The translations under genes were made by a program, and so were the position numbers. The notes below the pieces were generated by a model. The model saw only the letters and a list, made by a program, of their open reading frames with translations. It had not been told where the DNA came from and ran no database searches. From the NCBI GenBank assembly GCA_963920525.1, contig OY986437.1:54917830-54981829 (forward strand): a DNA stretch of 64,000 nt. The letters run 5' to 3'. Shown piece by piece: positions 22,172 to 33,774 of the stretch. Numbering within the stretch: position 1 is the first letter of the stretch; every line of letters starts with the position of its first letter. The stretch comes from Dichetophora obliterata. Lineage: Eukaryota > Arthropoda > Insecta > Diptera > Sciomyzidae.

Positions 22172-23299
22172 CCCTGTAGGAAAATCAACTAGTTTAAAAG
22201 TAGTTGAAAAAGTAGTTTTTTGTCAACCACAACTAGTTGAAATTCTGACTTTTTTCCATAGAACGAACTAACATATTTTGTATGGTGACGTCCTCTAAAT
22301 AAGTCAATTGACTTGCGTCTGCATATGTTTTCAACTACTTGTTAAATTGGTTGAATTTAAATTATTTTTTTAAATACTTTAAAATAAAACAGTTGAAACC
22401 CGCATATATTTTGCACTACTTGTTAAATTAGTTATATTTAAATTATTTTTTTAATAACTTAATTAATTGAAAACTAGTTAGTATTTCACTTTGTTTTTTT
22501 TTTTTTAAAGATCAAAGAACCAAGGCATGCGCCTTATACAAACAAGGTTTGGTCTTTGACCTGAAAGGAAAGGGATAGATTTATTTAGAGGAATTGATTG
22601 GAACCATACGTGAATTATTGATTAAGCGAAACAACCGTGAAAGACAATTTGAATTGCTTTTAACCAAGGCTAGTGTTATGCCTTATTTCCAGTCCTTAGT
22701 TGTTCCTGTCCTTTAATTCCACATTTTCCACAATTTTAGTTGTGGATTTTTAGTTTTCCATAATTCTTAAATGTAAGAAAGAACAAAGAAAGTGAAAAGA
22801 ACCATACCCGAGAGCCCGGATTCGAACCAGGGACCTCTGGGTTGATAGTCCAGCGCACTCTGCACTAGACTACAAAGGCCGACTTACTGAAGATGAATTT
22901 AAAAGCATAAAAATTTTAAATTTCTATATATCAAAGAGATAATTTATTTTATTGTTTTGAAATATATAAACATAAAGTCATATTAGTGAAAGCCTACAGT
23001 TAATAATATTAAATGAAATAGCATGGTTAAATATATATAAACTTGTAATCTCATAAAAATTTGCTATAAAAACATGTCAAAATCAGAGTAGTTGCCGCCT
23101 TAATATAATCCAAAGTAGTTTTTAAACCACTTGTTTTAAAGTAGTTTCTCAATAAATTCATACATAAAGCAATAAAAACTATTCAAAATTGAAGTGGATG
23201 CCGCCTTAATATAATTCAAAGTTGTTTATAAACTAGTTTATTTTAAACTAGTTTTTTAATTAGTTGTTTTTAAAAACAAGTTAGTTTGTTCCTATAGGG
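22172..23299. mobile_element. TIR element X, copy 1 (CCCTGTAGGAAAATCAACTA), with a nested SINE
   Basis: The left end CCCTGTAGGAAAATCAACTA is mirrored imperfectly by the right end CTTGTTTTTAAA...GTTCCTATAGGG. Interior sequence matches copy 2 (48423-49046) nearly throughout, including AGTAGTTTTTTGTCAACCAC and TGTATGGTGACGTCC. Relative to copy 2 it carries one ~390-bp insertion, the SINE. No coding capacity. Confidence 0.8.
22492..22881 (-). mobile_element. tRNA-derived SINE
   Basis: On the minus strand the element starts with a tRNA-like head: A-box-like TAGTCTAGTGCAGAG and a perfect B box GGTTCGAATCC at 22818-22828. It continues with an unrelated body of about 300 bp and ends in AAA followed by a run of A (forward poly-T at 22494-22507). 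The target duplication is ACTT at 22488-22491 and 22882-22885. The empty site is visible in element X copy 2 (CACTTACTACAAGATG near 48745). The acceptor stem does not pair, so the head is not a tRNA gene. RNA polymerase III transcription is expected for such elements. Confidence 0.75.
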
Positions 23300-23458
23300 A
23301 TTCTAATATATTCTAATATCACCATCAAAAAATGTCTTCTAATGAAGTCGGTTAAATATAAATGCAATAGAATACACGATACTTTATAGAACAAACTGAG
23401 AATACCTGTGATACATTTTTTTCTTATTATATCTTTTTTCTTTAAATATTTTTGTATA

Positions 23459-23776
23459 CAGTACGACCTCGCTCAACGCAACCCTCGCTACACGCAACTC
23501 CTCGATAATCTCAACACCCAAATTGTACGCAAAGTATAAATTGCAACAAAGTGCAGACCAAAATTTCCCAATTTTTAAAAAAATAAATTGAATAAAATGA
23601 AATTATGTTTCTGAAAAATTTTTCGATTCACTTTAATTTGAATGTGTAGAAAATGCATATTTTTTTTTGGAAATAGGTCTATTGGCCAATATAAAATTTT
23701 TCCTCGGTTTTTGCAATAACCTCAGATTTCGCAATTGGCTTGAATTTAATTGGTTGCGTTGAGCGAGGTCGTACTG
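23459..23776. mobile_element. pogo/Tigger-like MITE, 318 bp
   Basis: Terminal repeats starting CAGTACGACCTCGCTCAACG are identical at both ends over 25 bp. TA flanks both sides (23457-23458 and 23777-23778). CAGT-beginning repeats with TA duplications are typical of pogo/Tigger elements. Interior AT-rich and non-coding. Confidence 0.85.
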
Positions 23777-23814
23777 TATTTATATACTTTCTTTGTATAT
23801 TTTTAAGTATTTGT

Positions 23815-24880
23815 CAAAGGGGAGTGGCAATAATAAAAACACGCTGTAACTCGAATAATATTGACACTAGGATATTGAAATTAGGTACAGGGGTAGGAAC
23901 AATTATTAAAAATGATTGTCAAAAAAGTAGGCGTTATGTGATAAAGGGCGTGGCAATATTAAAAAACGCTGTAACTCTAATGATATTGACACTAAGAGAC
24001 TAAAATTACGTATATGGAGTAGGCATAATTATGAAAACTTACGGTAAAAAAGTGGGCGTTTTTGGATAGAAGGGCGTGGAAATATAAGAACAATACTGTA
24101 TCTCAGTTAATATTGACACTAGGGTATTGGAAATCGGTACAGGGGTAGGAAAAATTATTACAAATTACGGTCAAGAAAGTGGGCGTTATTCTACAAAGGC
24201 GTGGCAAAATTAAAAAACGTTGTTACTCGAATAATATTGACACTAGAACACTGAAATTAGGTACAGGGGTAGGAATAATTATGAAAATGTACGGTCAAGA
24301 AAGTGGGCGGTATTGGACAAAAAGGCGTGGCAATAAAGGAAAAATACTGTATCTCAGTTAATATTGACACTAGGGTACTGGAATTTGGTACAAGGGTAGG
24401 AACATTCTTACAAATTACGGTCAAGAAAGTGGGCGTTATTAAACAAAAAGGGCGTGGAAAAATTAGAAAGACACTCTATCTCTAGGGCAATACAATTCGT
24501 TACAAGAATGTGTAGAATTATTACAAAACACTATGAAGAAAGTAGGCGGTAATAGACAAAGGTCGTGTCACTTTAAAAAAAAACACTGTATCCCAGTTAA
24601 TACTGACACTAGGGTACTGAAATTTAGTACAGGGGTAGGCACAATTATTACAAATTATGGTCAAAAAAGTGGGCGTTATTAGTCAAAGGGCGTAGAAATC
24701 TTAGAAAAACACTGTAACTCGAGTAATATTGACACTAAGGAACGGAAATTTGGTAAAAAAAATAGGTAGAATTATAACAAAACACAATTAAGAAAACACC
24801 GTATCTTGAATATTTTGAAACTAGGGTATCAAAATTCATTACAAGAATGGCAAAATTGCTGTCATAATCTCTAAAAAGGA
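23815..24880 (+). repeat. Tandem array, ~120-bp unit, about 8-9 copies
   Basis: Each unit contains AGGGCGTGGCAAT, AACACTGTAACTCG, ATATTGACACTAGGGTA, GGTACAGGGGTAGGAA and ACGGTCAAGAAAGTGGGCGT. Spacing of the GGGCGTGG landmark is roughly 112-133 bp; later units are more diverged. The frames across it are repeat translations and not genes. Confidence 0.9.
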
Positions 24881-24892
24881 AGAAATAAATAC

Positions 24893-25327
24893 TTAAAAAA
24901 AAACCTACTTCAAAACCACTACAAAGTAAACAAAATTTTAAATTACTTTTTACATTAATTCTTGGTCAAATTTAATATTTTATTTATATATATTATTAAA
25001 TTGAAAATCTTATTATTATAATTTTTTTCTATTTTGTATTATTATCATAAATATATTAATTTCTCCATGAATATAAAACCTTTAAGTCGGCACTAATATA
25101 ATCAGACTTTTATCAATTCAACGCTCCAGCTTGAAAGGTTTTATATTCATGGAGAATTTAATACATTTATAATAATAATACAAATAGAAACAAATTATAA
25201 TAATAAGATTTCCAATTTAATAATATATATATAAATAAATTATTAAATTTAACCAAGAATTAATGTGAAAAGAAATTTAAAATTATTTTTTACTTTGTTG
25301 TGGTTTTGAAGTTGGTTTGTTTTTTTG
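24893..25327. repeat. Long hairpin (about 190-bp arms, 45-bp loop)
   Basis: ACCTACTTCAAAACCAC at 24903 is mirrored by GTGGTTTTGAAGTTGGT at 25301. The arms stay complementary inward to TCTCCATGAATATAAAACCT / AGGTTTTATATTCATGGAGA. The loop lies at about 25085-25130. AT-rich, non-coding. It could be a snap-back MITE; transcripts would fold into a long double-stranded RNA. Confidence 0.85.
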
Positions 25328-27545
25328 TTAAAAAGTTTTTTTAAGGTGTATGGTTTAATTTACGAAAACGTTAAAGGATATTGCCTTCAAAAAAATCTAA
25401 TCAAATTTTTATGAAAATTTTCTTAAAAAAGTAATTACTAAATTAAATCGAATGTGCCCCTTGGAGACTCCTTGTCTTTTGAAGAGATACATTTGAAAAA
25501 TATATTGTTTTCTTGAAGAAATCGAAATACCACCAAATAAAAGGTTCCCAGCAGCGGATTTGCCAGTGGCTACCATAGAACTAATACAGAATAAATTACC
25601 AGGTAAGGAAGCATTACTTTTTTCAAAAAGTAATGCGTCTGCATATAGCAGAAGTAATTAACTCATACCTCATTACCTGTAATGTAGCATACAAGGAAAA
25701 GTAATGCAGTGATTTTTATAACTTAATACAAGTAGTATGTTACTCCATAACTTCTAGGTAATGCTGAAGGGAGGCGATCACTTACCTCCTGTCTCATTCA
25801 ATGTTAAATGTAAGGCCTTTTATGCATAGTAAGGTAATATAGTCACTGTTCGTTTTTAAACTCTTCCGTATTTTTCAAGCTCGTGAGAGAAGAAGAACAA
25901 GCTAAATGTAAGCCCGAAACTAGCTTGAACTTTACTTGAAAAATTTCTTCGAGCACGAATTTCTTCTTCCAATTATTTCAATTTATTGTCAATCAGCTGT
26001 TGAAGTTGCTTGAAGTCGTTTCTGTACTTTTTTGGATATTCTCACATTTTGACAGATAATTGAGTTACTTTCACAGATTGAACTTTACTCGAACCTTACT
26101 TGAACTTAGGACGGAAACAGACCTAATAAGTGCACAAAATTTATTTTATTATTAAAAAAAAATTTCAACTGTACCACAGAAAAAAACGTCAATTGTGTCC
26201 CAAATGCTCTCAGTAATTTTTTTACCATACCTTACAACTCATGTATTTTAGCGTGAAGTAATCGGGTTAACCATTCTTAAAAATTTGTATGCTCCAAAAA
26301 TCCTAAAAATGCGAAAGTTTTAATAATTTTAACGGTACTTTACAGCACAATTTGAGCACTATACAGCACATTTATCAAATTTATAGAAATCCACTAACTG
26401 AGAAATGAGCAATTTTAATATTGCACATGACAGCACACAACGGGCACATTCTGGTATATATGCATTTTTACTATTTATAAAAAACGGAAGAGCTTACTTT
26501 TTAAAAACTTAGACAAATATCTCTCGCTGTGTATTGCAAATGAAAATATAAAGAGCAAAATCGCAAGATCAGCTAATGGCACCCACTTAAAACGGCATTT
26601 TACTGTCATACGGAGGAAAAAAAATATTAACAAACTAACGACCTACGCGACTCATTTCTAACAAAACAGCAAAAAAAAACACAAATCAAGCAAACCAACG
26701 AGCAAAACTTTGACTTTATTATAAACAACAACCAACACATTGGATGGTGCAGCTAAACATACATATCTACAATCAGACACGCATGCGCACATGCGGTTGG
26801 TACAAGCTCAACGCTGGCTAAATTTTATTCTTTGAAGACCGTTTAACTCTATTGCTTGAAGCTACAATTTTAGGATCTGTTAATGCGCGCGGCGCTTTAA
26901 CGCCCACTCAAACACACACACACGCACACTAACACATGCAGATCTGTACCACTGTGTGTGTTTCATTTCTATAATTGCAGAACTAACGAATTAGGCAAGG
27001 CAAATAGAAGAAGATGTAGCCCAAAGATCACACTGAAGTGATAAAAATATAACATTCCAGCAGCATAACGTTTTACTACGCCAAAGAAATATGGCGAAAC
27101 GTGTTTGAATTGGGAAAGAAATGGTGTGGGAAAGTTGGAATTCATTATCAGCTCAATTGTCAGTAGTTATCATAACTGTCGCAATTTTTTTGCTAGAGAG
27201 ATGATTTTAAGTACCCGCTAGTAAAAATCTATCAGTGATAACATTGTAATGTAGAACCGTAAGCAAGATTTGATAAAATCTGATTTGTGTTGTTAAGATT
27301 GATAGTTTATTTTCATTGCTAAGACAACAGTTTTAGTATTAGTATAAGTATTTAGTATAGTAGTATTCTAACAGGAAGTTTTGCACTGAATACTACAAGT
27401 GTATTGTTTAAGGTAGATGTCATCAGCGTTTTAGCGGCCATAAATGAACAAATTTAATTGAGAATAGTAAATAGGCTTTGGACCTCGCACTTACATTGCA
27501 TTTCAGAAACAATTGTCTCAGTGTACATTAACCATTAGGAAGTGA
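25328..27545. other. Non-coding DNA, no gene recognised
   Basis: The stretch holds 'tactttttt/aagtaatgc' rich sequence (25590-25760), a short inverted pair around TTGAACTTTACTTGAAAAAT (25930-26100) and a CA microsatellite (26915-26940). The remainder appears to be low-copy host DNA. Confidence 0.5.
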
Positions 27546-27559
27546 TATCTATTTGTATA

Positions 27560-28065
27560 CCCCCGGGCATTTAAAAATGCCACTCAGTTTGTAATGCCTA
27601 TAAGTAGGCGTGGTAGGTATATAAAAGTATGTATTTTCTTGCTCAGCATTACTCCTAAGTCGATTTAGCTATGACCGTCTGTACGTCTGCCAATGGTCAG
27701 CTTTGTTCGGTTCGACTTTGGGGTCAAATGATCACCATGTATGCATTTGAAATTGGTTCAAATCGCTTGAAATGCTTTCCTCCATATAAAGTGATTTTAT
27801 CAAAACGGTAATCTTATACATTATAGGCAAACATCAAATGTTGTCGTACACTTTTTCGATATTTATTTTAGAATAAGGGCAATGAAACTTATATCATTTG
27901 AAAGGTACTGTGCCCTATATGTGCAGAATCATTTTAGATTTTAAATTTATGACCTCTGATCCGAAATATTAACGTTGAAAATTTTAATAATTTTAGTAAG
28001 GAGTCTCAGTGCTAGGAAGAGGTAGAATAGTGAATGAGGTGTCAAATGAAAGATCTGGCTGCACA
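27560..28065 (+). repeat. Interspersed repeat segment (GTAGGTATATAAAAG ... CGATTTAGCTATGACCGTCTG)
   Basis: The phrase TAAGTCGATTTAGCTATGAC followed by CGTCTGTACGTCTG is a dispersed motif I associate with repetitive DNA in many fly genomes. The segment runs directly into the first R-family copy. No gene. Confidence 0.4.
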
Positions 28066-28069
28066 GTAT

Positions 28070-29040
28070 GATTAAATTTTAGTTTGGTGACCTTCGACCT
28101 GAAATATGAGCGTAAAAAAAGCATTTATTAAATAAAAGCTAAATTGTAACAGATGGAAGAATATAATGTAAAAGGAAATTTTAGACATAGATTTAGAACT
28201 TCCAACATATTGCGCCATTTCTTACGGATACCCTACAATAAGCATTTTTTTATGTTAAAAGTGTGAATATATATTGTGATGGTGAAATTTTTTACAAATA
28301 GCAAATTATGAAAAATTTCCGTTATTTTGACATGAAAGTTATTGTGATAGCTAGAAAACTAAAGATGTTTTCAGTACAACGTATTTTTGTATGAAAAGTC
28401 GTTGGTTGAGGAATATAACGGAATACAAAAGCTTTCTTGTTAATATTTTCCACGGATATTATGTTACAAAAAATCTTCTTAAAATGATATTAAAATTATT
28501 TAGATATCTCGAAAAATTTTTATCTTCTCAGTACAACGTATTTCCTTGAAGCAAGGCCATCATCGCCTCAGAATGAGAAAAAAAATATCTCATCCATTTC
28601 TTAATCGATTTTCAAGAAATTTTCTTTGGCTGAAAGATCAATTAATTGACTTCGAAGAAATAAGAAAAGACTGACCGTTATCTCACCAATTCAATGTTTT
28701 ATATGGTTTTAAAAATACCTCTAAAATATTCAGTTTTTGCTCAAAAAATAGGCCAAACGTTTTTGTTGTTGTAATTTTTTTTCCTCATAAAATTTTATTT
28801 TTTCACACTCTTTCATATGACATATCATTTATTATCAAAAATTGCTTCATTTAGACACATAATGCAAAAAACAGTTTCTATCATCGAAATTCATGAGCAA
28901 ATTCATTCATTTTCAAAATGTTGTTTTTATATTTTCTACAAAGCTCTACAGCTTAAAAAATAATTTCTCTGAAAAAATTTTCAAATATTTCAAACCACTC
29001 CAAAGTTATATACACAAATCTATGTTTTAAGCCATTTCGT
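28070..29040 (+). repeat. R-family repeat, copy 1
   Basis: It shares with the other copies GTGACCTTCGACCTGAAATATGAGCG, GGATACCCTACAATAAGCAT, the 'gatatctcgaaaa...cagtacaacgtattt' block and the end CAAACCACTCCAAAGTTATA. The left terminus (ATAGGCGTAGG) is absent, so it is 5'-truncated. Directly followed by copy 2. Confidence 0.75.
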
Positions 29041-29545
29041 TATATATAAAAATAGGCGTAGGAGAAACAGTTCTTCCGTTTTTCTGAACCGATTTTGATA
29101 ATTTTTTAAATAAATTAGAGTAGGGAGAAGAAGTTCACCGAATAACTATGTGGCCTTTGAACTGAAATATGAGCATTGAAAGAATATTTCTGAAGTATAA
29201 CCTAAACTATAAGAAATGTAAGAACATGGCGTAGGGGGAAATTTTAGATATTAATACAATGTAGGAAAAAACTTTCTCTTACGGATACCCTACAATAAGC
29301 ATTTTTTAAAGTACATTTTTTTTTATTTTACAAATAGTAAATTTTGAACAGTTTTCATATAAAAGTTATGACGATATCTCGAAAACTGTTTCTTTCTCTC
29401 GAAACTTAAGATTTTCTTAGTACAACACATTTTCTTAAAGCAAGGTCAATGCCTCAGAATGAGAAAAGCGATTGAAATTTCAGAAAGTTGGTCGAATTTC
29501 GACCACAAGCGATACTAGTATATCATAAAATGCCAAAAAATCGAA
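29041..29545 (+). repeat. R-family repeat, copy 2 (partial)
   Basis: It begins with the family terminus TATATATAAAAATAGGCGTA followed by AACCGATTTTGATAAT and GGATACCCTACAATAAGCAT. It stops after TCGAATTTCGACCACAAGCG, so the right part is missing. The 29546-30720 stretch that follows has no recognised gene. Confidence 0.7.
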
Positions 29546-30719
29546 AATATCGAAATAGGATGAAAGCCATGCCTACTTTCTATACAAACTAAACTTCATG
29601 AAAACGGTTAAATCTCTTCAAACTTCTCAAAAATTAATTTAATGAATTGAAATTTTGCACATATGCCTAGAATTTTAAAATGAGTTTCAAATTTGTATAA
29701 AAAAATCATATAAATACTCCATCTTCTTCCATACACAGTGACATTTATAAACTTTACATTTTGGCGAAATTGGATAAAACCACGCCCATCCTACATGGCA
29801 CAGTAACGCCATCAAACTTATGAAATATGCATTAATTTGAATATACTATGGGGTTATTTTAACTTTATTTATTTATTTTATTTACTAATCAACATCTACA
29901 TATGTACAATAATATCACCTCAATAACTAAGTTTTGAAATACATTTAAATAAGAATTGAGGAACAAAGTACAATTTTTTATGACTTTTACAATTATTTAT
30001 AAACAATTATTGAAGTTGATTACTACATTCTGTAATTCCAAGGGAATTAGTGCCGAATGCAGCTTTATAAAAGGTAAATATGTATTAACAATATAATGCG
30101 GTTAATTAAGTAAAAGTAAAACTGCGGCTAAGTCGCAGAGAACTCCTTTCTAGTCATATATTATTTTAAATCTTGAGAAAAAAATCAAGTATTTTATGCT
30201 TGAATCAAATAAGAAAGCTTACGGTTCTCACTCGTGCATAAATTTCTCAATTAAAGTACTATTTTTCTAGTATTTATTAAGAAAATACAAAATTAATGTT
30301 AAACGAATATTTTTTCTTGATTCCACTTCATTATTTTCATAAGAATATTTTGTGCTTGAAAATTTTGCTTTGTTTATAAATAAAAATTCATTTTCTGGAA
30401 AAGAAACAATTTGCTTGATGCAAGTAAATCATTTAACCCTTCGCCTCGGAGTTTTATTTCAAAAACAGGCAAAGATATGAAAGTTTTGGCTTCAGTTATC
30501 GTTATAGAACAAATATGTTTATTAGATGATTGGCATACTTAAGAATGCTCTAATCCTTTATTTATCCTGGAATATAATCTGTCCTCTAGAGGGCGCCACA
30601 TTAAATTAAATGTGACGTCACATAGTCTATAACCAGCAAACAATCAAAACGCTTCCAACGATACCACATTTGTCAAATTATGATAAGTAGTTTAGAAGTG
30701 AGGGTGGAATAAATACTTG

Positions 30720-31850
30720 CGAGTTGCACTAAAAATGACGGTATTATACATAAAAAATATAAATAGGCGTATGATAAACAGTTCGGTACCATTTTCTCAA
30801 CCGATTTGTATAATATTTCTTTTAAATGAATAAGAGTTTTTAAATGAATAAGAAGTAGTGCAACAAATACTTTTTGTGACCTTTGACCTGATATATGAGC
30901 GTTCAATAAAGAAGTTTTTAAATAAAAGCTAAGCTATAAGAGATGGAAGAACATGGTGTGAGAGGAAATTTTAGACATTGCTAAGATGTACAAAAACTAT
31001 GCCAAACATTTCTCGCTATCTCTTACGGATACCCTACAATAAGCATTTTTTTTTGTAACATATGCGAATATATATTGGGATTGTGAAATTTCTTACAAAA
31101 AGTAAATTTTAAAAAATTCCCATAAAAATTATGGCGATATCTCGAAATGTGTAGCTTTTCTCAGTAAAAGTCATTGGCTGAGAAAAATAACGATTGACGA
31201 AAGCTTTTTTGGCAATATTTTTCACGGATAGTATATTAAAAAATTGCCCGTTATTATGACATCAAAATTATTGCGATATCTCAAAAAGTGTAGATTTTCT
31301 CAGTACAATGCATTTTCTTGAAGCAATGTCATCGCTTCAGAATGAGAAAAAAACGATTGAAGTTTCAATTTGATTTTGCAAGCAAAATCATCTCAGCCAT
31401 ATTCCAATCGATTTTCATCAAATCTTCGTTGTCTAAAAGTCAAACTAAATGACTCTAAAGAAATAAGAAAATATTTACCGTTACCTCACTAATTCAATGT
31501 TTTTTATTTTGTTTTCAAACAACTTCTACAATATTTAATTTTTGCTCAAAAAGAAGGCCAAAAGTTATTTTTGTAGATTTTTTTAAAATTTTCTTTTTCC
31601 CACACTCTGTTATATGACATATCATTTACCTGCAAAAATTAGCTTCATTTTGACACATATTTCAATAAACAGTTTCTATCATTGAATTTCATTGATTTTT
31701 TTGATGAAAATTAATTTTTTCAAAATGTTGTTTTTATATATTTTACAAAATTCTTTAGATAAAAAAATAATTTCTGTGAAAAAAATTTTCAAATATTTCA
31801 AACCACTCCAAAGTTATATACACAAATCTATGATTTAAGCCATTTCCATA
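30720..31850 (+). repeat. R-family repeat, copy 3
   Basis: From ATAAATAGGCGTATGATAAA, with CTCAACCGATTTG and GGATACCCTACAATAAGCAT, to the CAAACCACTCCAAAGTTATA end. It has the longer body shared with copy 1. Head-to-tail with copy 4. Confidence 0.75.
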
Positions 31851-32785
31851 TCTATATATAAACAGACGTAGGAAAAACAGTTCGGAACCATTTTCTCCCG
31901 TGTTTCTCAACCGATTTGGATACTTTTTCTTTTAAATGAATAAAAGTAGGGAGGAGAGGTGCACAAAATACTTTTTGTGACCTTAAGACCTTAGAAATAT
32001 GAGCGTTCAATACAGAATTTCTTAAATAAAAGCTAAGCTATACGAGATGGAAAAACACGATGTGAGAGGAAGTTTTAGGCATTGCTGAGATGTACAAAAA
32101 ATATATCAAACATTTCTCGCTACCTGTTACGGATACCCTACAATAAGCCTTTTTTTATGTAAAATATGCTAATATACATTGGGATTGTGATATTTCTTAC
32201 AAACAGTAAATTTTGAATAACTTCCGTTATTTTGACATCCAAACTATGACAATCTCTCGAAAACTGTAGCTTTTCTATTTTTGTATGAAAAGTCATTGGT
32301 TGAGAAAAATAACGAAAGTTTTTCTTGGTAATTTTTTTCACGGATAGTATTTTAAAAAATTTACCGTTATCCCATCAAAATTATTACGTTATCTAGAAAA
32401 TTGTAGCTTTTTTCAGTACAACGTATTTTTGTATGAAAAGTCGTTGGTTAGTACTGATGCGCAAACTGAAAATAAAAATAGATTCGTTTTTTAACCTTTT
32501 TCTACGCTCATCTGAGAAAGAAAGCGATTTCATATCACAGTGTAGGTCGTAGGTCACAGTGAAATGGTCGAATTTCGACCACTGGGGATTTCTAGTACAT
32601 AAAAAACGTCCACACGTAGTGACAAACGATTTTTGTTGAAAACTGTGTACTTAAGTGCAGAAAACGTGTTGAATCTTGCATTTAACCACAGACAAGGCAT
32701 TGAACTTTTATTGGGACAGTTCAAAAATGATTTTTTAATGTAAAAATTCTCAGATATAGCCTGCCAAATTTGTTGGGACATATAA
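31851..32785 (+). repeat. R-family repeat, copy 4 (full-length short form, 0.94 kb)
   Basis: It runs from TATATATAAACAGACGTAGG through GGATACCCTACAATAAGC, CTCATCTGAGAAAGAAAGCG and GTCGAATTTCGACCACTGGG to GCCAAATTTGTTGGGACATA. The reverse-oriented copy at 60850-63073 shares both ends and the whole body, apart from a mariner insertion, which makes this copy its empty-site reference (around 32490). Confidence 0.8.
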
Positions 32786-32939
32786 TCCCAGTAGAGGCTA
32801 AAGGGTTAAACTTTATTTAATTTCTTCTAATTATTTTTTTGACTTAGTTTTATTTTTCATGTTTTTTTAAGGCCAGATTGCTTTTCAACCTATTATCTTT
32901 GATATGGCATTGATGAAGTTCATTATTATATCATACTAG

Positions 32940-33075
32940 CTAAAACCCGGCGCGTTGCTGCCACTCTCCCTTGTCAAACGCCCATAAAATGTTATCAGTT
33001 AAAGAGCATGTCTAAATTGAGGTAGAATACTGAATTCCGAGACTTTGCGACCTATATACACAAAGCTATTCTATA
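32940..33075 (-). repeat. First unit of the ~143-bp S repeat array (left of the Penelope insertion)
   Basis: It contains the unit landmarks GCCACTCTCCCTTGTCAAACGC, CCATAAAATGTTATCAG, TGAATTCCGAG and AAAGCTATTCTATA. The array resumes at 33763 beyond the Penelope fragment. Confidence 0.7.
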
Positions 33076-33151
33076 ATTGATTTTTGTAGGCTTTGGCCGT
33101 AAAAATTAAACACGAGTTTTAATTTTGATTTTATGTATTTATTTCTCGATA

Positions 33152-33180
33152 TTTCGACTAAAATTGTTAGTCATCATCAG
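33152..33180 (-). ncRNA. Hammerhead-ribozyme-like core in Penelope 3' region
   Basis: Read on the minus strand: CTGATGA (33180-33174), a hairpin GACTA-loop-TAGTC (33172-33168 with 33160-33156), then GAAA (33155-33152). This is the order CUGAUGA / helix II / GAAA of a hammerhead. Type I hammerheads are known from Penelope-like elements. Helix III would be the weak UAU...AUA just downstream; helix I pairing and the UH cleavage site could not be established, so activity is doubtful for this copy. Confidence 0.5.
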
Positions 33181-33327
33181 GATCGACCTACAGCAAAAAA
33201 CATAGAATCATTAATCACAACACAATAAATTCAATAAAAAGCAATAAAAATTACTATTAAAAATTAAAAAATTATTATTACCAGTAACACTAAACAAAAA
33301 TGTACTTGTTACAAAGAATTACTTTCG

Positions 33328-33760
33328 TCAACTAATGTTTTGTCTATTTAAATGTTTGTAAATATGAGCGCAGTTATCAGTGTCTGTTTTATAGTAAAGT
33401 CTCTTTTGTATGGGTGTGTTGATTATGTGGAGCATCTCTATTGTGTATCTTCGTTTGTAATTGTGCTCTTGTTGCAGAATCTTCGTTTCTTTGAAGTTGG
33501 AAGAGTGACCAAACTTTACGCAATGTGCCGCAAGGGCTGTTTTGTTGTCATTCTTGTTGTTTATGTCCGATTTGTGCGCTGATATTCGTATTCTTAATTT
33601 AGATTTTGTCGTTCCAACACATACTTGTTCGCATACATTGTCCCCGTCTCCTTTACATTTAATTTTATAGACCAAGTTTGACTTGTCCATGTCTTCAATT
33701 TTTGATTTCGTGTTACTATAGATGTTTCTTAAGGTGTTATAAGATTTTGGTGCAAGTTTG
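33328..33760 (-). pseudogene. Penelope-like element, GIY-YIG endonuclease domain (C-terminal fragment)
   Basis: The open minus-strand frame includes NLVYKIKCKGDGDNVCEQVC, then VGTTKSKLRIRISAHKSD, ...TALAAHCVKFGH..., ...YTIEMLHIINT... and a stop at 33328. This is the GIY-YIG-type endonuclease of Penelope-like elements. The 'VYKIKC' block occupies the GIY-side beta strand, 'VGTTKSKL' the YIG-like turn, followed by the conserved Arg and His (R-x-S-x-HK) and the C-H-GH residues. The domain is intact and open, but the upstream RT is gone. The ORF's first ~20 codons come from flanking S repeat, so the ATG at 33825 is fortuitous. Confidence 0.8.
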
Positions 33761-33774
33761 GTGCTATTCGATAT

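Larger units (their letters stand above)
33076..33762 (-). mobile_element. Penelope-like retroelement, 5'-truncated 3' end
   Basis: A 687-bp insertion in the S array carries the GIY-YIG coding end of a Penelope-like element plus its 3' region. Near-identical flanks GCTATTCTATA (33065-33075) and GCTATTCGATA (33763-33773) look like an ~11-bp target duplication derived from the array's own AAAGCTATTCGATA. The reverse transcriptase part is missing, consistent with truncation at the 5' side. A hammerhead-like core lies in the 3' region (33152-33180). Confidence 0.75.

Noticed and set aside
22790..22881. Functional tRNA gene (good B box)
   Set aside because: Acceptor and D-arm pairing fail, and the sequence is the head of a SINE with poly-A tail and target duplication.
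23740..24485. Overlapping short ORFs in the 120-bp array
   Set aside because: Repeat-unit translations with no coding signature.
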